A stretch of DNA of 64,000 bases from Hymenobacter busanensis. Its GTDB lineage: Bacteria > Bacteroidota > Bacteroidia > Cytophagales > Hymenobacteraceae. Positions 1 to 8,890 of this stretch are shown here, one piece after another (position 1 is the first letter of the stretch; each line of letters opens with the position of its first letter). The notes beneath the pieces are model-generated. The model ran no database searches and was not told where the DNA came from. It saw only the letters and a program-made list of their open reading frames with translations. The stretch spans positions 434,001 to 498,000 of the forward strand of contig NZ_VTWU01000004.1 in the NCBI RefSeq assembly GCF_008727865.1, written 5' to 3'. The position numbers and the translations under genes are program-made.

Positions 1-1490
1 TTTTGACGCGTCTGCGAGGGCAGAATCACCTCGTCCACGAAGCCGCGGTGGGCGGCGCGGTAGGGCGTGGCGAACTTGCGCTGGTACTCGTCCACTTTTT
101 CCTGCAGCTTGGCTTCGGGGTCGTCGGCGGCGGCTATTTCGCGCTTGAAGATGATTTCGGCCGCGCCCTTGGCGCCCATCACCGCAATTTCGGCCGTGGG
201 CCAGGCGTAGTTCATGTCGGCCCCGATGTGCTTGCTGTTCATCACGTCGTAGGCCCCGCCGTAGGCTTTGCGGGTAATGACGGTGATGCGCGGCACGGTG
301 GCTTCGCAGAAGGCATAGAGCAGCTTGGCCCCGTTGGTGATGATGCCGCGCCACTCCTGGTCGGTGCCGGGCAAAAAGCCGGGCACGTCCTCCAGCACCA
401 GCAGCGGAATGTTGAACGAGTCGCAGAAGCGCACGAAGCGGGCCGCCTTGGTCGAGGCGTTGATGTCCAAGACGCCGGCCAGCACTGCCGGCTGGTTGCC
501 CACGATGCCAATGCTGCGCCCGCCCAGCCGCGCGAAGCCCACCACGATGTTCTCGGCGAAGTTCTGGTGCACCTCCATAAAGGAGTCCTGGTCGATGATG
601 CCGTGGATGACCTCGCGGATGTCGTAGGGCTGGTTGGGGTTGTCGGGGATGATGCGGTCCAGCTCGGGGCGCAGCTCGTCGCCCTGGGCGTCGTAATGGT
701 ACACCGGGGCGGTGTCCTCGCAGTTCTGCGGCATGTAGCTCAGCAGCTGCTTGAGCTGCTGAATGATGGCCACCTCGTTGGGGGCCGTGAAGTGCGTCAC
801 GCCGCTCTTGGTACTGTGGGTGCTGGCGCCGCCCAGCTCCTCGCTGGTTACGGTTTCGTGGGTTACCGTCTTCACCACGTTCGGGCCGGTCACGAACATG
901 TAGCTCGTGTCCTCCACCATCAGGATGAAGTCGGTAATGGCCGGCGAGTACACCGCGCCGCCCGCGCACGGCCCCATAATGGCCGACAGCTGCGGCACCA
1001 CGCCCGAGGCCAGGGTATTCTTGTAGAAGATGTCGGCGTAGCCGCCCAGGCTCACCACGCCCTCCTGAATGCGGGCCCCGCCCGAGTCGTTCAGGCCGAT
1101 AACCGGAGCTCCGTTTTTCATGGCCAGGTCCATGATCTTCACGATTTTCTCGGCGTGCGTTTCGCTCAAGGAGCCGCCCAGCACCGTGAAATCCTGCGAA
1201 AACACGTAGGTCAGCCGGCCGTTAATCGTGCCGTAGCCCGTCACCACGCCGTCGCCGAGGTAGTATTCCTTATCGAGGCCGAAGTCCTTGGAGCGGTGCA
1301 TCACAAACTTGCCGATTTCCTCGAAGGAGCCGGGGTCCATCAAGAGGTCCAGCCGTTCGCGGGCCGTTAGCTTGCCTTTTTTGTGTTGGGCGTCGATGCG
1401 GTCTTGGCCACCGCCCAGCAGCGCCTCGGCATTCTTTTTATCCAGGATTTCGAGGGCACTCAGCGTCGGGTCGGCGTGCGGATCGGACAT
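1..1490 (-). CDS. acyl-CoA carboxylase, carboxyltransferase (beta) subunit, 3' end outside window
   Basis: Biotin-dependent carboxyltransferase subunit, probably propionyl-CoA or methylmalonyl-type carboxylase, which moves carboxyl from carboxybiotin to an acyl-CoA. The reverse strand reads open from the ATG at 1490 to the window edge, giving 496 residues of a family usually about 510-520 long, so only the last residues are missing. Family landmarks are visible: the N-terminal [19 protein letters not shown], the oxyanion segments [12 protein letters not shown] and [11 protein letters not shown], and [13 protein letters not shown]. The biotin carboxylase and biotin carrier subunits are not in the window. 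A TACCTTTG box lies 39 bases upstream. The substrate (propionyl or another acyl-CoA) cannot be decided from sequence alone. Confidence 0.92.
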   Translation of the reverse strand, partial: MSDPHADPTLSALEILDKKNAEALLGGGQDRIDAQHKKGKLTARERLDLLMDPGSFEEIGKFVMHRSKDFGLDKEYYLGDGVVTGYGTINGRLTYVFSQDFTVLGGSLSETHAEKIVKIMDLAMKNGAPVIGLNDSGGARIQEGVVSLGGYADIFYKNTLASGVVPQLSAIMGPCAGGAVYSPAITDFILMVEDTSYMFVTGPNVVKTVTHETVTSEELGGASTHSTKSGVTHFTAPNEVAIIQQLKQLLSYMPQNCEDTAPVYHYDAQGDELRPELDRIIPDNPNQPYDIREVIHGIIDQDSFMEVHQNFAENIVVGFARLGGRSIGIVGNQPAVLAGVLDINASTKAARFVRFCDSFNIPLLVLEDVPGFLPGTDQEWRGIITNGAKLLYAFCEATVPRITVITRKAYGGAYDVMNSKHIGADMNYAWPTAEIAVMGAKGAAEIIFKREIAAADDPEAKLQEKVDEYQRKFATPYRAAHRGFVDEVILPSQTRQ

Positions 1491-1528
1491 AGCAGGGCGG
1501 AAAGGGGAGAAGTCAGGGAAATGGGAGC

Positions 1529-1536
1529 CAAAGGTA
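1529..1536 (-). promoter_or_regulatory. -7 promoter box upstream of acyl-CoA carboxylase
   Basis: Read on the minus strand this is TACCTTTG, an exact match to the Bacteroidota -7 consensus TAnnTTTG. It would start transcription about 30 bases before the ATG at 1490. No -33 TTTG is seen at the preferred 17-23 base spacing; the nearest TTTG is only 11 bases away, so the call rests on the -7 box and its position. Confidence 0.4.
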
Positions 1537-1633
1537 ACCCGCGGGCACAAAAAAGCCGAACCGGATTTTGCAGGATAAGCGAGAGGGAAGTCAAGCTGCT
1601 CCAGGCCGTACTACCCGCGCAGGCCGAGGCATT

Positions 1634-1665
1634 TTGCTGGTTAACGGCATTTCCCATTACATTTT
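1634..1665 (+). promoter_or_regulatory. candidate promoter of the glycan cassette
   Basis: A TTG (1634-1636) is followed after 21 bases by TACATTTT (1658-1665), close to the Bacteroidota pattern TTG-N17-23-TAnnTTTG. It points at the aminotransferase gene starting at 1773 and would leave a leader of about 100 bases. The rest of the 282-base gap is somewhat AT-rich and shows nothing else recognisable. Confidence 0.3.
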
Positions 1666-1772
1666 GCGGTGCCGTTTTAACGGCCTTTTAATGCTTTGAG
1701 TACAAGCTGCCAGATGCTTTATATGTAATATTGCAAGCTGCGCAGCCTTGCTGACCGACCGACTTTGGACGA

Positions 1773-2858
1773 ATGATCAACGTTACGAAAACCTTCCTGC
1801 CTCCACTCGACGACTATGTCGCCTACTTGCAGGGAGTGTGGGAACGGGGCATCGTGACAAACGACGGGCCGCTGCTGCGGGAACTGGAGCAACAGCTCAA
1901 GGCCCACCTCCAAGTCAAGCATTTGCTGCTGGTCAGCAACGGCACCGTTGCGCTGAGCTTGGCCATTAAGGCATTGGTGCCGGCCGGGAGCGAAATCATT
2001 ACCACGCCCTTCTCGTACGTGGCTACCACATCAAGTATCGTGTGGGAGGGCTGCACGCCGGTGTTTGTCGACATCGACCCGGCCACCTTCTGCCTGCGCC
2101 CCGATTTGATCGAAGAGGCCATTACCGACCGCACGCGGGCTATTCTGGCCACGCACGTCTACGGGGTGCCCTGCGACGTGGAAGCCCTGGAGGCCATAGC
2201 CAAGCGGCACGGCCTAAAAGTCATCTATGACGCGGCTCATGCTTTTGGCGTCAAGTACCAAGACCGTTCCGTGCTCACGTACGGCGACGTTTCGACGCTT
2301 AGCTTTCACGCTACCAAGCTGTTTCACACCGGCGAGGGCGGGGCGCTGGTCACCAACGACGACGAGTTGGCGGCCAAGCTGGAGTACATGCGCAACTTCG
2401 GGCACGCCGACTACAACCAGTTTCAGGGCCTCGGTATCAACGGGAAAGTATCGGAACTACATGCGGCAATGGGGCTGTGTGTGCTGCCCCAGGTGCCCGC
2501 GCTAATGGACCGCCGACGGGTGCTATCAGAGCAATACGATGCGCTGTTGGCTCCTTGTGGGTTGCAGCGGCCGGTAGTGTCGGCCAGGGTACACTACAAC
2601 TACGCTTATTACCCGGTGGTTTTTGCCACCGCCGAACAGCGGGCAGCCGTGCATGCAGCCCTGAACGAGGCTGATATTTTTCCGCGCCGCTATTTCTACC
2701 CTGCCCTCACCGAACTGCCCTACGTGGACGGAGCGTGGCCGGCCATCCGCGAAGCACCCAGCATAGCCGAGCGGGTGCTGTGCCTGCCGCTGTACCACGA
2801 TCTGGACGACGAGGTCGTGGAGCGCATTGCCGGCATCGTGTGCCAGCACACCCGATAG
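1773..2858 (+). CDS. DegT/DnrJ/EryC1/StrS-family sugar aminotransferase
   Basis: PLP-dependent aminotransferase of 361 residues that would transfer an amino group to a nucleotide-linked keto-sugar for surface glycan synthesis. The PLP lysine is K182 in SFHATKLFHTGEGGAL, and D153 in IYDAAHAFG is the residue expected to contact the pyridine nitrogen. The C-terminal small domain ends with the typical LPLYHDLDDEVVERI segment. Length is normal for the family (about 360-390). It is the first gene of a four-gene same-strand cassette and is followed after one base by the WbqC-like gene. The actual sugar cannot be inferred. Confidence 0.92.
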   Translation: MINVTKTFLPPLDDYVAYLQGVWERGIVTNDGPLLRELEQQLKAHLQVKHLLLVSNGTVALSLAIKALVPAGSEIITTPFSYVATTSSIVWEGCTPVFVDIDPATFCLRPDLIEEAITDRTRAILATHVYGVPCDVEALEAIAKRHGLKVIYDAAHAFGVKYQDRSVLTYGDVSTLSFHATKLFHTGEGGALVTNDDELAAKLEYMRNFGHADYNQFQGLGINGKVSELHAAMGLCVLPQVPALMDRRRVLSEQYDALLAPCGLQRPVVSARVHYNYAYYPVVFATAEQRAAVHAALNEADIFPRRYFYPALTELPYVDGAWPAIREAPSIAERVLCLPLYHDLDDEVVERIAGIVCQHTR

Positions 2859-2859
2859 C

Positions 2860-3558
2860 ATGCGTATTGCCGTCATGCAGCCGTATTTGTTCCCGTACCT
2901 CGGGTATTTTCAGCTGCTGAACGCGGTAGATGTATTCGTGCTGCTCGACGACGTGAACTACATCAAGAAAGGCTGGATCAACCGCAACCGGCTGCTGCTG
3001 AATGGGCAGGAGTTCTTGTTTACGGTGCCCTTGACCGGCAGCTCGCAGCATAAGCTCATCAAAGATCTGCACGTAGCCCCCGACGACCGGGCCAAGCGCA
3101 AGCTACTGGCTACGGTAGAGCAAGCCTACCGTGCCGCGCCGCACCATCAGGCCGCAATAGCCTTGCTAAGCGACATCCTGCACGCCGCCGAAACGCGCAT
3201 TGCCCACTTGGTACGGGAAAGCCTGGGGCGTATTGGGGCCTACGTGGGGTACACCGCCGACATTCGATTCAGCTCCGACATTCCCAAAGATGCTTCGCTG
3301 ACGGGGCAGGCACGCATTCTGGCAATCTGCCACCAGTTGGGCGCCCGCGAATACGTGAACCCTGCGGCTGGAGCTGACTTGTATAACGCTGCCGACTTCG
3401 CGCGTGGTGACGTGAAGCTGCGGTTTTTGCAGCCTCAGCTGAACCCTTATCCGCAATTTGGCCCTACCTTCGTGGCAGGGCTATCGGTACTCGACCTGTT
3501 GATGCATTGCGCGCCCTCCGTGGCTTTTGAACACATGCAGCGCGTGGTAGTACACTAG
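2860..3558 (+). CDS. WbqC-like family protein (first copy)
   Basis: Protein of 232 residues belonging to the WbqC-like family, often found in O-antigen and other glycan clusters; its reaction is not established. The N-terminal MQPYLFPYLGYFQLL and the following LLDDVNYIKKGWINRNR are characteristic of the family, as is the C-terminal GLSVLDLLMHC. The ATG follows the aminotransferase stop by one base, so the two are probably translationally coupled and work on the same glycan. A second family member of identical length lies at 7995-8693 but is much diverged. An earlier in-frame start would overlap the aminotransferase and lacks family similarity. Confidence 0.88.
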   Translation: MRIAVMQPYLFPYLGYFQLLNAVDVFVLLDDVNYIKKGWINRNRLLLNGQEFLFTVPLTGSSQHKLIKDLHVAPDDRAKRKLLATVEQAYRAAPHHQAAIALLSDILHAAETRIAHLVRESLGRIGAYVGYTADIRFSSDIPKDASLTGQARILAICHQLGAREYVNPAAGADLYNAADFARGDVKLRFLQPQLNPYPQFGPTFVAGLSVLDLLMHCAPSVAFEHMQRVVVH

Positions 3559-3621
3559 CCCATTCTTCGTTCTGCCCGGGCAGCCCGGGCCGGCTCCTCG
3601 GAACACCCATCCGCTGCCGCT

Positions 3622-4284
3622 ATGCCTTCGACCACTTCCAACATCCCCCAGCACCGGGCCATTGTGGCCCAGTGCGAAACCTACCTGCACCAACACGGCG
3701 ACAGTCATTTGGGCGTTGGCTGGCCCAACGAAGAGGATGCCCGCGTACGATACCAGGTGATGCTCGATCTGCTGGAATCGGCCGCGCAGCAGGGCCCGGT
3801 GCGGGTTCTCGATTTTGGCTGCGGTTTCAGCCACCTCTACGATTATCTGTTGGCGCGCCAAGTGCCCAACGTGGTATACGAAGGACTGGATCTGTCGGAA
3901 ACGCACCTGCAGATAGCGCGGCAAAAACACCCCGGTATCCTGTATCACAGCTTCGATGTGTTGGAGTCGGAGGCGGAGTTGCCGACCTACGACTTCATCC
4001 TGCTCAACGGTATTTTCACCCAAAAATGCTCGTTGAGCTTCGACGATATGTGGGCCTACTGCCAGCGGCTGCTTCAGGTGCTGTGGCCCAAAGCCAGCCA
4101 AGGCTTGGCTTTCAATGTGATGTCTAAGCAGGTGGATTGGGAACGGGACGATCTGTTTCACATGCCTATGGACCTGCTGGCGGGTTTTGTGCGTAAAGAG
4201 CTAACCCGGCATTTCGCCTTCCGCCACGACTACGGCCTCTATGAGTACACCACTTACCTTCTTCGGCAACCCCGGCGCGATTAA
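3622..4284 (+). CDS. class I SAM-dependent methyltransferase
   Basis: Protein of 220 residues with a Rossmann-like methyltransferase core. Motif I is VLDFGCGFSHLYDYL (about residues 62-76), followed by an acidic residue in YEGLDLSE that should bind the ribose of SAM, and FDVL and YDFILLNG as motifs II and III. No membrane segment or signal peptide is seen, so it should be cytoplasmic. It sits between the WbqC-like and glycosyltransferase genes, which suggests methylation of a sugar or of a small glycan precursor; that role is inference from context only. The 63-base gap before it holds only a GC-rich short hairpin. Confidence 0.82.
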   Translation: MPSTTSNIPQHRAIVAQCETYLHQHGDSHLGVGWPNEEDARVRYQVMLDLLESAAQQGPVRVLDFGCGFSHLYDYLLARQVPNVVYEGLDLSETHLQIARQKHPGILYHSFDVLESEAELPTYDFILLNGIFTQKCSLSFDDMWAYCQRLLQVLWPKASQGLAFNVMSKQVDWERDDLFHMPMDLLAGFVRKELTRHFAFRHDYGLYEYTTYLLRQPRRD

Positions 4285-4307
4285 CCAGCATCCGTAGTTC
4301 CTTGCGC

Positions 4308-5264
4308 ATGTCGGCTTCCCCTTTGGTTAGTGTATGGCTTATTACCTACAACCACGAGCACTACATTGCTCAGGCGTTGGAAGGTGTGCTGATGCAGCAA
4401 ACCACTTTCGCTGTGGAAATTGTGGTGGGCGAAGACTACTCCACCGACCGCACCCGGGCCATCGTTGAGGAATACGCCCGACGCTACCCCGACCGTATCC
4501 GGCTGTTTTTGTCGCCGACCAACATGGGCATGATTCCGGTGTTGCGGCCCACGTTTGCCATGTGCAGAGGCAAGTACGTAGCCATGCTCGACGGCGACGA
4601 CTACTGGACCGACCCGCTGAAACTGCAGAAGCAGGTAGAAGCCTTGGAAGCCGACTCGCAGCGCATGTTCACCTTCCACCAGGTGCAGGTGCTCGACGAA
4701 ATAGTGGGCGCTATGTACCCGGCGCCAACCCCGCGCCAGCTGCCCGTTAACGGAGACTTCACACTCCGCGACTTTCTGCAGCCCAGTCACCCGGTCGTCA
4801 CGTTGTCGGTGTTGTTTCGCAACACGTTCGCCGGGGCACTGCCCGAGTGGTATTACGAGCTGCCGTACCCCGACTTGGCGTTGTTGATTCTGCTGCTGCT
4901 CGAAGGCGGCACCGCTGTATACTCGCCCGACGATATGGGCGTGTACCGCATCCACGCACACGGCTCATTCTCCCGCCTCAATGCCTTTGTGCGCTACGAA
5001 GACCGGATTAATTTCTTCCTCAAACTTCAGCCTCACCTTCCGCCAGCTTATCATCAGCAAGTCAGCCGAGTCATTGGGTTTCATTATTTCGAATTGCTGC
5101 TGCTTGCCATTCGGGTGCGCCGCTTTGGGCAAGCATTTCGGTATTTCACCCAAATGACAAGCCACGATACCGGCCTCATTCGTTTCGACGGCAGCAGCTT
5201 GCCCCGAAACTTGCTAACGATGGGCCTAAAACAGTTCAGCCGTCTGTACCGAGTCTTGCGCTAG
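4308..5264 (+). CDS. family 2 glycosyltransferase
   Basis: Glycosyltransferase of 318 residues with a GT-A fold. The N-terminal nucleotide-sugar binding region is VSVWLITYNHEHYIAQAL, followed by VGEDYSTDRT and the metal-binding acidic motif in MLDGDDYW. The C-terminal third is acceptor-side sequence without clear motifs. I chose the ATG at 4308; a TTG two codons earlier is less likely. It ends the glycan cassette and is followed by a strong hairpin. Donor and acceptor sugars are unknown. Confidence 0.88.
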   Translation: MSASPLVSVWLITYNHEHYIAQALEGVLMQQTTFAVEIVVGEDYSTDRTRAIVEEYARRYPDRIRLFLSPTNMGMIPVLRPTFAMCRGKYVAMLDGDDYWTDPLKLQKQVEALEADSQRMFTFHQVQVLDEIVGAMYPAPTPRQLPVNGDFTLRDFLQPSHPVVTLSVLFRNTFAGALPEWYYELPYPDLALLILLLLEGGTAVYSPDDMGVYRIHAHGSFSRLNAFVRYEDRINFFLKLQPHLPPAYHQQVSRVIGFHYFELLLLAIRVRRFGQAFRYFTQMTSHDTGLIRFDGSSLPRNLLTMGLKQFSRLYRVLR

Positions 5265-5290
5265 AAAATTCAGTACAGAAGGAATAAAAA

Positions 5291-5328
5291 CACAAACGGC
5301 CGGCTGCGCAAGCAGCCGGCCGTTTGTG
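5291..5328. terminator. bidirectional terminator hairpin between glycosyltransferase and clpC
   Basis: Perfect 17-base inverted repeat (5291-5307 with 5312-5328) around a GCAA tetraloop. A-rich sequence precedes it and a short T-run follows. It lies between convergent genes and can serve both. Confidence 0.85.
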
Positions 5329-5342
5329 TTAATTAGGGACAA

Positions 5343-7943
5343 TTACTCGCCCGTTTTCCCTTCCGGCGACTCCGGAGCCGGCTCAGCCGGACGTTCGTCG
5401 CTGGCGAGGCTCGACGCCTCGTCGCTCTTGCGCGAGGTAAACGTCAGTTCCTCTTTGCCTTCCTCGTGCGTAGCTTCGATGACGTCCCCTTGCGTGAGTT
5501 GGGCCTTCAGAATTTCCTCGGCAATCGGGTCCTCGATGAACTTCTGGATAGCGCGGTTCAACGGACGGGCACCGTATTTCGGGTCGTAGCCTTTCTCAGC
5601 CACAAACGTCTTGGCGGCTTCCGTCAGCTCGATGCGGTAACCCAGCGCCTGAATGCGGCTGCGAAGCTTCGAGAGCGAGATGTCGATGATCTTGAAGATG
5701 TCTTCCTTCTGCAGGCCGTTGAACACGATGACGTCGTCCAAACGGTTCAGGAACTCCGGCGAGAAAGTCTTGCGCAGGGCATTCGTGATGGTGCTCTTCG
5801 TCAAATCATCAATGCTTTCCTGGCGAGCCTTCGTGCCGAAGCCGATGCCCACGCCGAAGTCGGCCAAATCACGCGCCCCGATGTTCGAGGTCATGATGAT
5901 GATGGTGTTGCGGAAGTCCACCTTGCGGCCGAGGCCGTCGGTCAGGATGCCGTCGTCGAGCACCTGCAGCAGCAGGTTGTACACGTCCGGGTGGGCCTTC
6001 TCAATCTCGTCGAGCAGGATAACCGAGTACGGCTTGCGGCGGATTTTCTCCGTCAGCTGACCGCCCTCTTCGTAGCCCACGTAGCCGGGAGGCGCGCCCA
6101 CCAGGCGCGAGACGCTGAATTTCTCCATGTACTCCGACATGTCGATGCGCACCAGCGAATCTTCCTTGTCGAAGAGGTAGGTAGCCAGCACCTTGGCCAA
6201 CTCCGTCTTACCCACGCCGGTCGGGCCGAGGAACACGAACGAGCCGATGGGCTTCTTCGGGTCTTTCAAGCCCACGCGGGTGCGCTGGATGGCCTTCACG
6301 AGCTGGGCAATGGCCTTGTCCTGACCAATGACCTTGCCCTTCAACTCCTCACCCATGTTGAGGAGCTTCTGGCTTTCGTTCTGGGCCACGCGGCTCACCG
6401 GAATGCCGGTCATCATGGCAATTACCTCAGCCACGTTTTCCTCCTTCACGGTGTAGCGCTTCTTCTTGGTCTCGTCCTCCCAGTTCTTTTTGGCCTGGTC
6501 GAGCTGCTCCAGAAGCTTCTTCTCCTTGTCGCGGAGCTGCGCGGCTTCCTCGTATTTCTGCGACTTCACTACGCGGTTTTTCTCGCCCTTGATGTTCTCG
6601 ATGCTCTCTTCGAGCTTCAGAATATCCTCGGGCACCACAATGTTGTTGATGTGCACGCGTGCACCGGCTTCATCAAGAATGTCGATGGCTTTGTCCGGCA
6701 GGAAACGGTCCGACATGTAGCGGTCCGAGAGCTTCACGCACGCCTCAATGGCTTTATCGGTGTACACCACGTGGTGGTGGTCCTGATACTTGTCCTTGAT
6801 GTTGTGCAGGATTTCGATGGTTTCCTCCGGCGTGGTGGGGTCCACCATCACCATCTGGAAACGACGGGCCAGGGCGCCGTCTTTCTCGATGTACTGCCGG
6901 TACTCGTCCAGAGTGGTGGCACCGATGCATTGAATTTCGCCGCGGGCCAGAGCCGGCTTGAACATATTCGAGGCATCCAACGAACCCGAGGCACCGCCGG
7001 CTCCCACGATGGTGTGCAGCTCGTCGATGAACAGAATTACGTCGGGCGACTTCTCCAGCTCGTTCATCACGGCCTTCATTCGCTCCTCAAACTGGCCACG
7101 GTATTTGGTACCGGCCACCAGCGACGCGAGGTCGAGCGTAACGACGCGCTTGTTGAAGAGCACGCGCGACACTTTCTTCTGCACGATGCGCAGGGCGAGG
7201 CCTTCGGCAATAGCCGTTTTACCTACGCCGGGCTCACCGATCAGAATCGGATTGTTCTTTTTGCGGCGCGAGAGGATCTGTGCTACGCGCTCAATTTCCT
7301 TTTCGCGGCCCACTATGGGGTCAAGCTTGTCGTCTTCGGCCAGCTTGGTCAGGTCGCGGCCAAAGTTGTCGAGCACAGGCGTGCGCGATTTTTCACCGGG
7401 CTTTTTGGCAGTGCCCGACGAAGACTTGGACGAGCCAAACAGCTTGTCGTTGTCGTCGTCGTCGGTGTCGGGGGCGCGGTCGGTGGGGTTTTGGCTGGTG
7501 CTACCGGTTCCGTGGTAATCCAGCGAATCGCGTACGGCTTCGTAGTTCACGTTGAACTTGCTCAGGATTTGAGAAGAAATGTTGTCTTCATCGCGCAGAA
7601 TCGAGAGCAGCAGGTGTTCGGTGCCGATGATTTCGCTCTTGAAGATTTTGGCTTCGAGATACGTAATCTTCAGGACCTTTTCCGTCTGCTTCGTCAGCGG
7701 AATGCTGCCCGTTATACTGATTCCTTGGGTGGCTGTGTTACGTGTGGCTTGCTCAAGAGCGTATTTCAGCTCTTCTACCGACACGCCCAGCTTCTTGAGC
7801 AGGGCAATTGCCGTGCCCTCGCCCTCGCGAATCATCCCCAGCAACAGGTGCTCGGTACCGATATAGTCGTGGCCAAGGCGGATGGCCTCTTCCCGGCTAA
7901 GGGAAATGACCTCCTTGACGCGGTTTGAGAATTTCGCTTCCAT
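5343..7943 (-). CDS. clpC: ATP-dependent Clp protease ATP-binding subunit ClpC
   Basis: AAA+ unfoldase of 866 residues that feeds proteins to ClpP. Order of domains: two Clp N-repeats (1-145), an acidic/serine linker (about 150-190), AAA-1 with Walker A GEPGVGKT (236-243) and Walker B ILFIDE, a middle domain with a UVR-like helix (about 440-490), AAA-2 with Walker A GPTGVGKT (573-580) and Walker B ILLDE, and a C-terminal D2-small domain. Length matches ClpC rather than ClpB, whose middle domain is longer. The last 30 residues are a hydrophilic tail rich in E, S and P. It is 51 bases downstream of the second WbqC-like gene on the same strand. ClpP is not in the window. Confidence 0.96.
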   Translation of the reverse strand: MEAKFSNRVKEVISLSREEAIRLGHDYIGTEHLLLGMIREGEGTAIALLKKLGVSVEELKYALEQATRNTATQGISITGSIPLTKQTEKVLKITYLEAKIFKSEIIGTEHLLLSILRDEDNISSQILSKFNVNYEAVRDSLDYHGTGSTSQNPTDRAPDTDDDDNDKLFGSSKSSSGTAKKPGEKSRTPVLDNFGRDLTKLAEDDKLDPIVGREKEIERVAQILSRRKKNNPILIGEPGVGKTAIAEGLALRIVQKKVSRVLFNKRVVTLDLASLVAGTKYRGQFEERMKAVMNELEKSPDVILFIDELHTIVGAGGASGSLDASNMFKPALARGEIQCIGATTLDEYRQYIEKDGALARRFQMVMVDPTTPEETIEILHNIKDKYQDHHHVVYTDKAIEACVKLSDRYMSDRFLPDKAIDILDEAGARVHINNIVVPEDILKLEESIENIKGEKNRVVKSQKYEEAAQLRDKEKKLLEQLDQAKKNWEDETKKKRYTVKEENVAEVIAMMTGIPVSRVAQNESQKLLNMGEELKGKVIGQDKAIAQLVKAIQRTRVGLKDPKKPIGSFVFLGPTGVGKTELAKVLATYLFDKEDSLVRIDMSEYMEKFSVSRLVGAPPGYVGYEEGGQLTEKIRRKPYSVILLDEIEKAHPDVYNLLLQVLDDGILTDGLGRKVDFRNTIIIMTSNIGARDLADFGVGIGFGTKARQESIDDLTKSTITNALRKTFSPEFLNRLDDVIVFNGLQKEDIFKIIDISLSKLRSRIQALGYRIELTEAAKTFVAEKGYDPKYGARPLNRAIQKFIEDPIAEEILKAQLTQGDVIEATHEEGKEELTFTSRKSDEASSLASDERPAEPAPESPEGKTGE

Positions 7944-7994
7944 GCAGATAAGGTGAGAAAGAATCCGGTGTCGCGCAAGCGCGCCCGTGGTGAG

Positions 7995-8693
7995 TTACCG
8001 GATGTCAGATATTAAACCGGCCGTTTGGGTCAAAGGTTCGGTGCCTTGTTCGCCCCCGGCGCTGGATGCGGGTACGAGGTACGTACCGGCCGCCGGACCC
8101 ACCGCGAACAAGAGGTCCAGCACGCTCAGGCCGGGTACAAACCCCGCGCCAAAGCACTGCCGATAGCCTTGCCGCAACCCTGCGCCTGACGGGCTGTCAG
8201 GCAGGGCTTTTGGCGTCAGCCAATCCCGCCGGTCCGTAAGCGTACCGGCCGGGTAGCGGGCGTGCCACTCGGTAGTAAACTCGACGGGAAGCGTGAGGCG
8301 GAGGCAGCGCAACAACAAGTGCAGCACCGCCAGATTTAAATCAAAGAGCCGGTCTGGCTTACTTACGTAAATGTCGTGCAAGTAGTCGGCGTAGTATTCA
8401 AAATACGAGCTGTTGCCGTAAGCCGTTTGCAAAGTGCGCCAGTGGCGGTGCACCCAGTTTTGCCGGTAATCGATTTCCAGCGCGGCGATGGGGGCTTTTT
8501 CGGAGCGGTTGCCGTCGATGACGGGCACTGTGAGCGGCTGCACGCCCTGCGCCGTGAGAATGAGGCAGCGGTTGCGGTAGGTTTGCTTGCGGTAATTCTC
8601 GTGCCGCTCCAGCAACAGCGAATCGGCCGTCAGCAGTTCGGCGAAAAACGCCGCGGGCGGGCAGTAAGAAAGCTCGAACAGGATGGTAGACAT
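7995..8693 (-). CDS. WbqC-like family protein (second copy)
   Basis: Protein of 232 residues in the WbqC-like family. It keeps the family pattern of a short N-terminal strand (ILFELSYCPP), YRNRCLILTAQG, LTVPV and the C-terminal FVPGLSVLDLLF, which resembles FVAGLSVLDLLM in the copy at 2860. Here no sugar genes are adjacent: it lies upstream of clpC on the same strand and diverges from a secreted-protein gene. The ATG at 8693 is used because the 26 residues upstream of it are proline-rich and unlike the family. The function is not established. Confidence 0.78.
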   Translation of the reverse strand: MSTILFELSYCPPAAFFAELLTADSLLLERHENYRKQTYRNRCLILTAQGVQPLTVPVIDGNRSEKAPIAALEIDYRQNWVHRHWRTLQTAYGNSSYFEYYADYLHDIYVSKPDRLFDLNLAVLHLLLRCLRLTLPVEFTTEWHARYPAGTLTDRRDWLTPKALPDSPSGAGLRQGYRQCFGAGFVPGLSVLDLLFAVGPAAGTYLVPASSAGGEQGTEPLTQTAGLISDIR

Positions 8694-8890
8694 AGTGGCA
8701 GGCAAGGGCAGGAAACAAGGCGGGAGCGGGGCGACCTTAGCCGCATAGCCGCGGCCGCGGCGCCTCGCCAATGATGATGCGAAATACGGCCGGATTCCAT
8801 AAAAATTGTGCGACCGGGTTTATCAGGTTACTTCGGCCGCTTTTTTGCGTTGTACTCGGAGTATCTTCTGCTCTCGTTGCTTTGCTGCTT

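Noticed and set aside
3-1370. Open frame of 455 residues on the plus strand
   Set aside because: It is the antisense shadow of the acyl-CoA carboxylase gene: rich in H, V, G and A and without any domain, while the minus strand reads a complete family sequence.
3575-3595. GC-rich inverted repeat between the WbqC-like and methyltransferase genes
   Set aside because: The stem is only seven pairs with no T-run, inside a likely operon; it does not look like a terminator.
5466-7928. Open frame of 820 residues opposite clpC
   Set aside because: Antisense shadow caused by high GC codon use; the minus strand is an intact ClpC.
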